From NCBI GenBank assembly GCA_030609865.1, contig JAUWSZ010000051.1:1-9303 (forward strand): 9,303 nt of DNA, read 5' to 3'. Position 1 is the first letter of the stretch, and each line of letters begins with the position of its first letter. Positions 6,219-9,303 of the stretch are shown one piece after another. The DNA is from a bacterium (GTDB lineage: Bacteria; Desulfobacterota; DSWW01). The notes below the pieces were generated by a model. That model was not told where the DNA came from. It saw nothing but the letters and a program-made list of their open reading frames with translations, and did not search any database. The translations under genes and the position numbers were made by a program.

Positions 6219-7445
6219 TTACCTCCTTAGCAGCACAGCACTGGTCGGCACGCCAAGCCCGCCCGTAACAAGGGACAACTCCACGTCCTCCACCTGGGCA
6301 GTGGATGTGCCCCGGATCTGGCGGACCGCTTCCGTGATCAGGTTCATGCCGTGAATGTATGCCTCCGACAGATGGCCTCCCGAGGTATTGCAGGGCAGCT
6401 CCCCTCCCAGCCGGATGCGCTCCCCCCCTTCACAGAAGGCCGCGCCCTCACCCCGCTCGCAGAACCCGTATTCCTCGAGCTGCATCGGTATCAGCGGTGT
6501 GAATGCATCGTAGAACTGAACCACGTCCACATCCTTTGGCGTCACGCCCGACACGCGCCACAACTCCTCCGCCGCATACCAGGACTCCGGCAGCCCGGAG
6601 ATGATCGGCCGGTACAGGCTTGTCATCATCTCCCCTTGCGTCGCAATCCCCTGCGTTGCCCCCAGCAGGATCGCAGGCGTCTGTTTCAGGTCTCTTGCCC
6701 GTTCCGCCGTGGTCACCACGATGGCCACCGCGCCATCCGTATCCACACAACAGTCATAGAGCCGAAGGGGCCACACGACCATCCGGGAGGCCATGTAATC
6801 CTCAAGGGTGATCGGCCTCCCGTAGAACATCGCATTCGGGTTCCGGCACGCGTACTCCCGCAGCACGACGGAAACCCATCCGAGCTGCTCCGGCGTGGCT
6901 CCGAATTCGTGCATGTACCGGGTGGTGAACATGGCGACCCACGACGGAGGCGTGGCAAAACCGTAGGCCATCAGAGAGCCGAAATGATCGTTCGGCGCCG
7001 TCATGACCATCGATGCCCCGGGCACCCGCCCGTAACGGCGCCCCGATCTCTCGTTCATGCCACGGTAACAGACCACGCATTCGGCAACGCCCGTTGCAAC
7101 TGCCACGGCTGCGTGAAGGATCGTTGCGCAGCTGGCTCCTCCCCCCCACCCACACTCTGCGAAGTAGGCAAGATCGGTGAGGCCCAGGTTGCTCACAACG
7201 TTCATTTCATCCGTGTAGTCGATGGCGAACTTGACCAGGCCATCGATGTCCTCCATTTTCAGCCCCGCATCATTGACAGCAGCTTGAATCGCTTCGCACG
7301 CAAGCTGGACCTCACTGCGGCCCGAGTTCTTCGAAAACTCGGTCTGTCCGATGCCGGCGATCGCGACCTTGTCCTTGATCCGATACGCTTCAGCGCTTGG
7401 GCGACCGGATGTGGGATACCTTCTGGCAAGATACGGGTCGAACAC
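6219..7445 (-). CDS. Ltp2-like SCP2-type thiolase/aldolase, upstream copy
   Basis: Encodes 408 residues from a GTG at 7443-7445 with an ideal AAGGAGG 6 nt upstream; this start gives about 20 extra residues before KVAIAGIGQTEF relative to the downstream paralogue. Landmarks are WGGGASCATILHAAVAV (100-116), RYMHEFGATPEQLGW, the QFYDAFTPLIPMQLEE segment (310-325), GFCERGEGAAFCEGG, and NTSGGHLSEAYIHGMN (353-368). Both tyrosines characteristic of Ltp2-type retro-aldolases are present (Tyr312 in YDAF, Tyr363 in EAYIHG), and the thiolase nucleophile position holds Gly rather than Cys by my alignment. Likely role: cleavage of a beta-hydroxyacyl-CoA, in complex with the DUF35 protein encoded 3 nt downstream. 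A thiolytic enzyme like BbsB of anaerobic toluene degradation is the main alternative. First gene of the five-gene packed block. Confidence 0.9.
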   Translation of the reverse strand: MFDPYLARRYPTSGRPSAEAYRIKDKVAIAGIGQTEFSKNSGRSEVQLACEAIQAAVNDAGLKMEDIDGLVKFAIDYTDEMNVVSNLGLTDLAYFAECGWGGGASCATILHAAVAVATGVAECVVCYRGMNERSGRRYGRVPGASMVMTAPNDHFGSLMAYGFATPPSWVAMFTTRYMHEFGATPEQLGWVSVVLREYACRNPNAMFYGRPITLEDYMASRMVVWPLRLYDCCVDTDGAVAIVVTTAERARDLKQTPAILLGATQGIATQGEMMTSLYRPIISGLPESWYAAEELWRVSGVTPKDVDVVQFYDAFTPLIPMQLEEYGFCERGEGAAFCEGGERIRLGGELPCNTSGGHLSEAYIHGMNLITEAVRQIRGTSTAQVEDVELSLVTGGLGVPTSAVLLRR

Positions 7446-7451
7446 AATTTG

Positions 7452-7458
7452 CCTCCTT
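7452..7458 (-). promoter_or_regulatory. Shine-Dalgarno fixing the GTG start at 7445
   Basis: AAGGAGG on the - strand with a 6-nt spacer to GTG (7445-7443). It is the ideal sequence and spacing, so the GTG is preferred over later in-frame starts even though it gives a longer N-terminus than the paralogue. Confidence 0.8.
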
Positions 7459-7521
7459 CATCATCCAGATCTAACAGGCCGTCCAAAAAACACCCATCCG
7501 TTATTTTCCGCACCCTCTCGA

Positions 7522-7551
7522 GGTGAAAGGTCAAAGGTATAAGGTCAAAGG
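7522..7551. repeat. Inverted partial copy of the 7-bp repeat, four units
   Basis: GGTGAAA, GGTCAAA, GGTATAA, GGTCAAA, GG in succession: the same heptamer as the array at 7626-7695 but on the opposite strand. Aligned to the reverse complement of 7661-7688 it differs at about three positions over 28 bp. The two blocks could therefore pair in a large hairpin or cruciform with a loop of about 110 nt. Confidence 0.7.
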
Positions 7552-7625
7552 GAACTGGGCACGTTTTTATATGTTGGAACGCCAAGAGGCACTGCTCGCC
7601 CCCCATCCCGTATCGGGTTCCATCC

Positions 7626-7695
7626 CCTTTGCCCTTTCACCTTTCACCTTTGCCCTTTGCCCTTTCACCTTTGACCTTTGACCTTTCACCTTTCA
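7626..7695. repeat. Ten-unit heptanucleotide tandem array
   Basis: Ten consecutive 7-bp units of form CCTTT(C/G)(A/C): GC, CA, CA, GC, GC, CA, GA, GA, CA, CA as the last two bases, with no length variation, followed by a partial unit. It lies in the spacer between the hydratase subunit gene and the Ltp2-like gene. It resembles the short tandemly repeated repetitive sequences known from cyanobacteria and many other genomes. Copy number is expected to vary by slippage. The fixed CCTTT core with only the last two positions changing is notable. It has no coding role that I can see. Confidence 0.9.
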
Positions 7696-7738
7696 CCTTC
7701 ATCTGCGAAACAGAACGCACACTCCGTCTCTTTCGCGG

Positions 7739-8176
7739 TCACTTTGCTTTGGTGGGAAGGGCCATCGTCGCAGTGCCCCACGCATGCGGGCCCATACCCA
7801 CGGAGAAATGGTACTCCACATCGACCAGATGCTGATCCCCATCCTCGTATTTCCTGGCAACCTTTCCGCCCGCCGCCAGGGTGTCTCCGGGAAACACGGT
7901 GGCACCCAGCTTGATCGTCACCTTCTTGAGCTCTCCTTCCGGGCCGCTCCAGTCCGTAAGATACTTGCCGACGAACCCTCCCGTGCTCAATATGTTCAAG
8001 AAGATATCCTTCGCCCCCTCCTTTTGAGCCGCCTCGTGATCGTGGTGCACCGGCTGGAAATCCCGGCTCGCAATCGCCGTAGCAACAATGGTCGACCGCG
8101 TGATCTCCCGTGTGTATCCCGGGAGATCATCTCCTTCTTGAAGTTCGTCCCAGTACAGAGATTTCACAATCCCCAT
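7739..8176 (-). CDS. ChsH1-like MaoC-domain enoyl-CoA hydratase subunit
   Basis: Encodes 145 residues with a single hot-dog MaoC domain. The catalytic-type segment is SRDFQPVHHDHEAA (37-50), with Asp39 and His44 five apart as in the Asp/His pair of R-specific hydratases and ChsH1. Then come IFLNILSTGGFVGKYLTDW, GPEGELKKVTIKLGATVFPGD, and a C-terminal strand ending VGMGPHAWGTATMALP. It would add water to a 2-enoyl-CoA, as the catalytic half of a heteromer with the FAS1-like subunit at 8559-9074. The start is uncertain: ATG 8176 directly abuts AAAGGAG with no spacer, whereas GTG at 8165-8167 (142 residues, VKSLYWDELQEGD) has the same site at a normal 9-nt distance. Followed by the heptamer repeat region rather than directly by the aldolase gene. 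Confidence 0.88.
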   Translation of the reverse strand: MGIVKSLYWDELQEGDDLPGYTREITRSTIVATAIASRDFQPVHHDHEAAQKEGAKDIFLNILSTGGFVGKYLTDWSGPEGELKKVTIKLGATVFPGDTLAAGGKVARKYEDGDQHLVDVEYHFSVGMGPHAWGTATMALPTKAK

Positions 8177-8183
8177 CTCCTTT
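8177..8183 (-). promoter_or_regulatory. Ribosome site with ambiguous start choice
   Basis: AAAGGAG on the - strand touches the ATG at 8176 directly, which is too close for normal initiation, but stands 9 nt before an in-frame GTG (8167-8165). The spacing argues for initiation at the GTG. Confidence 0.5.
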
Positions 8184-8205
8184 CTGCAGACTACTCATCT
8201 CTCAA

Positions 8206-8221
8206 GGTGAAAGGGCAAAGG
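8206..8221. repeat. Third block of the heptamer, two units
   Basis: GGTGAAA and GGGCAAA followed by GG, the same unit and orientation as 7522-7551, 30 nt upstream of the ChsH1-like start. The repeat family thus brackets the ChsH1-like gene on both sides. Confidence 0.6.
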
Positions 8222-8347
8222 ATCCTTAGTCCCCCGATGGGGCTTGGGCTTGGGACTGACCCCTTTCCCCTGCGGCTACATAACAACTCCGCACGTCCCT
8301 CTTCTGAGCTTCCTTGATCAGCCTCTCCGAGGCCATCCTTCTGTAGC

Positions 8348-8356
8348 CGCCTCTAG
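8348..8356. repeat. 9-bp direct repeat, left copy (possible target-site duplication)
   Basis: CGCCTCTAG, repeated exactly at 8554-8562, on the far side of the inverted-repeat element. Its first three bases also belong to the 9-bp inverted repeat ending at 8350. Confidence 0.6.
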
Positions 8357-8553
8357 TGAAGTGACTTGGAAATATCGCTATGTTTCCCTTGCAGAGCTCG
8401 AGTTGTTCGGTGCTGTCCGGGGTTCCGTCGGAGATCTGCGCCGGGCGACTTTGTAGGGGGAGGGAGAGACGGAGCCCAAGCAAATCGGAGAGGGAGCCCC
8501 GGACAGTACCGAACGGGAACAACCTCCTCAAACATAGCTATATTTTCAAGACA
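8357..8553. mobile_element. MITE-like inverted-repeat element, about 197 bp
   Basis: The left end TGACTTGGAAATATCGCTAT (from 8362) and the reverse complement of the right end TGTCTTGAAAATATAGCTAT (from 8553) match at 17 of 20 positions, then both read GTTT. Further in, GTTCGGTGCTGTCCGGGG (to 8422) matches the reverse complement starting at 8497 with one difference. The arms are thus about 57-61 bp, with a centre of about 75 bp that codes for nothing. A perfect 9-bp direct repeat CGCCTCTAG lies at 8348-8356 and 8554-8562, as expected for a target duplication, although the left arm starts 5 nt inside it. It looks like a non-autonomous, transposase-less element; its family is not recognised. The right flank contains the stop codon of the FAS1-like hydratase gene. 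When transcribed it would form a long hairpin within the operon mRNA. Confidence 0.7.
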
Positions 8554-8562
8554 CGCCTCTAG
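8554..8562. repeat. 9-bp direct repeat, right copy (possible target-site duplication)
   Basis: CGCCTCTAG, identical to 8348-8356. On the - strand it reads CTAGAGGCG and includes the TAG stop (8561-8559) of the FAS1-like hydratase gene, so an insertion here would leave that coding sequence intact. Confidence 0.6.
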
Positions 8563-9074
8563 CCTTGTGTTCCCGGCTTGAACGTCAAGACGGTAAAGGA
8601 CTGGACACAGACCACCTCGTCCTTCTGATTGATATATGTGTACTCCGCTGTGACAAAATGTCCGGTTCCGATCCGTGTGGTCTTCTCCGGTGACACACTG
8701 GCAAGCTTGACCTTGAACCGGAGCTGATCACCCGGTCGCATGGGCTGGAGGTATTCCTGGGTGGTGGTTGTGGCCACGATTCCGAAATAGCCGGCATCCC
8801 CCATCCTCTTCACCGCCGTTGCGAAGGGATCCGGCTTGCCCTCCCGTTTCGGCCAGAGAGCCGGTGTGCTGAAGGCCTGCACCATCTGCGGGGGGGCAAT
8901 GATGCCTCCGTACTTGCTTCTCTTCGCGTACGCTTCATCCGTATACAGAGGGTTGCCGTCTTCCATTGCCTCGCACCAGTGCCGGATCATCGCCTTGTCC
9001 ACACCATCCTTGCAAATCTGCAGCTCCGACTCCTGCCCGACCGTGGCTTCAAGTTCCTCAAACGCTCCGTTCAT
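8559..9074 (-). CDS. FAS1-like dehydratase/MaoC-N domain protein, ChsH2-like hydratase subunit
   Basis: Encodes 171 residues from the ATG at 9074, a single hot-dog domain of the MaoC N-terminal/FAS1-like dehydratase type. Landmarks are DKAMIRHWCEAMEDGNPLYT (26-45), YAKRSKYGGIIAPP (49-62), a TTQEYLQPMRPGDQLRFKVK strand-turn-strand (104-123), and TAEYTYINQKDEVVCVQSFTV (142-162). In the hydratase motif the usual His after NPL is Tyr44, so on its own it probably lacks the catalytic His. That suits the substrate-binding half of a ChsH1/ChsH2-type heteromer with the protein at 7739-8176. Unlike ChsH2 it has no fused DUF35 domain; the DUF35 proteins are separate genes downstream. Start choice: AAGGAGG lies 9 nt before 9074, while the alternative ATG at 9101 has no ribosome site. 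It follows the ACAD gene at the window edge by 54 nt. Confidence 0.88.
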   Translation of the reverse strand: MNGAFEELEATVGQESELQICKDGVDKAMIRHWCEAMEDGNPLYTDEAYAKRSKYGGIIAPPQMVQAFSTPALWPKREGKPDPFATAVKRMGDAGYFGIVATTTTQEYLQPMRPGDQLRFKVKLASVSPEKTTRIGTGHFVTAEYTYINQKDEVVCVQSFTVLTFKPGTQG

Positions 9075-9083
9075 ATCCTCTTG

Positions 9084-9090
9084 CCTCCTT
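9084..9090 (-). promoter_or_regulatory. Shine-Dalgarno fixing the start at 9074
   Basis: AAGGAGG on the - strand, 9 nt before the ATG at 9074-9072. It decides against the longer frame beginning at 9101. Confidence 0.7.
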
Positions 9091-9128
9091 ACACGCACCA
9101 TCCCGTATCGTCTCGGTGTGAAACAGGG

Positions 9129-9303
9129 TCACAGAGATCTTGGCATCATCAACCCGGCCATGGCGATGATGTTCTTCTGAACCTCGATCGCTCCACCGCC
9201 GAAGATCAGGACAAGATCCCTTCGGAAATAGCTGGGCATTGCCCCTCCGAGAGGCGCCCATCTGGATCCCAGCTCCAGCTGCCCGTAACGGCCCAAGATC
9301 TCC
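9129..9303 (-). CDS. Acyl-CoA dehydrogenase, C-terminal fragment cut by the window edge
   Basis: The - strand reads 57 residues to a TGA at 9131-9129, starting EILGRYGQLELGSRWAPLGG (phase such that 9303 is the last base of a split codon). The end, IFGGGAIEVQKNIIAMAGLM followed by MPRSL, is the characteristic ACAD C-terminus (GG-x-x-E-I-Q-x-N-I-I-A...LGLPR). Only this last helix is visible; the gene continues to the right. It is probably the other half of a heteromeric ACAD with the protein at 3042-4172, since two ACAD genes bracket the hydratase and aldolase genes as in igr-type operons. The classical MCAD Glu position aligns with Gly here, as in many FadE-type proteins, so the catalytic base cannot be judged from the fragment. 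Confidence 0.88.
   Translation of the reverse strand, partial: EILGRYGQLELGSRWAPLGGAMPSYFRRDLVLIFGGGAIEVQKNIIAMAGLMMPRSL

Larger units (their letters stand above)
8177..8558. other. 382-nt spacer between hydratase subunit genes; mobile-type repeats, no gene seen
   Basis: No credible gene. From the ChsH1-like side it holds two units of the heptamer (GGTGAAA GGGCAAA GG, 8206-8221), a 10-bp palindrome AAGGATCCTT (8218-8227), a 9-bp inverted repeat GCGGCTACA/TGTAGCCGC (8272-8280 and 8342-8350), and the inverted-repeat element at 8357-8553 with its flanking 9-bp direct repeats. A 36-codon frame MASERLIKEAQKRDV... lies on the - strand, with AGAAGG too close to its ATG. I do not call it. Confidence 0.6.

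Noticed and set aside
6351..7526. 391-codon open frame on the + strand, antisense to the Ltp2-like gene
   Set aside because: It is a GC-driven shadow: His/Arg/Pro-rich with no family resemblance, and it covers a clearly real gene on the other strand.
7560..7580. TATAAA-like -10 on the - strand upstream of the Ltp2-like gene
   Set aside because: No -35 at an acceptable distance; the AT-rich patch alone is not enough to call a promoter.
7626..7695. CRISPR array
   Set aside because: The units are 7 bp with no spacers between them; this is a simple tandem repeat and no cas gene is nearby.
8226..8531. 101-codon - strand frame through the inverted-repeat element
   Set aside because: It is composed largely of the element's arms, has low-complexity ends, and shows no domain or usable ribosome site.

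Overview
The window looks like chromosomal DNA of a GC-rich bacterium, most likely a Desulfobacterota/Deltaproteobacteria-type anaerobe. This is inference from gene content: CarD-family regulator, KhpA, a small cold-shock protein, and a dense acyl-CoA catabolic operon with no oxygenase in view. No rRNA or other marker gene is present to prove it.

Layout. At the left edge (1-942, + strand) is the C-terminal part of a phytoene-desaturase-like FAD oxidoreductase. Every other gene reads on the - strand. Read right to left from 9303, a catabolic cluster runs: C-terminus of an acyl-CoA dehydrogenase (ACAD); a FAS1-like/MaoC-N hydratase subunit; a MITE-like insertion; a ChsH1-like MaoC hydratase subunit; a heptanucleotide repeat region; then a tightly packed block of Ltp2-like thiolase/aldolase, DUF35 zinc-ribbon/OB protein, second Ltp2-like protein, second DUF35 protein, and a full-length ACAD. 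A weak terminator follows. Then come a cold-shock gene with its own promoter and a terminator-like hairpin in its leader, a 0.7-kb repeat-containing spacer, carD and khpA.

How the genes work together. Gene set and order resemble the actinobacterial igr operon for the last steroid side-chain cycle (two ACAD subunits, ChsH1/ChsH2 hydratase, Ltp2 aldolase). Here the ChsH2 role is split: the FAS1-like half and the DUF35 half are separate genes, and the aldolase-DUF35 module is present twice in tandem. The inferred reactions are alpha,beta-dehydrogenation of a branched or cyclic acyl-CoA, hydration, and retro-aldol (or thiolytic) release of a short acyl-CoA. The substrate cannot be read from sequence; steroid-like or aromatic/alkyl-succinate-type acyl-CoAs are both possible.

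Most notable points. The upstream Ltp2-like copy keeps both tyrosines expected of Ltp2-type aldolases, whereas the downstream copy has Asp and His there. The full-length ACAD has Met where the canonical catalytic Glu would align. A 197-bp inverted-repeat element flanked by a 9-bp direct repeat sits exactly at a stop codon. A ten-unit 7-bp array has partial inverted copies nearby. The cold-shock gene's predicted promoter is followed by a strong intrinsic terminator before the start codon.
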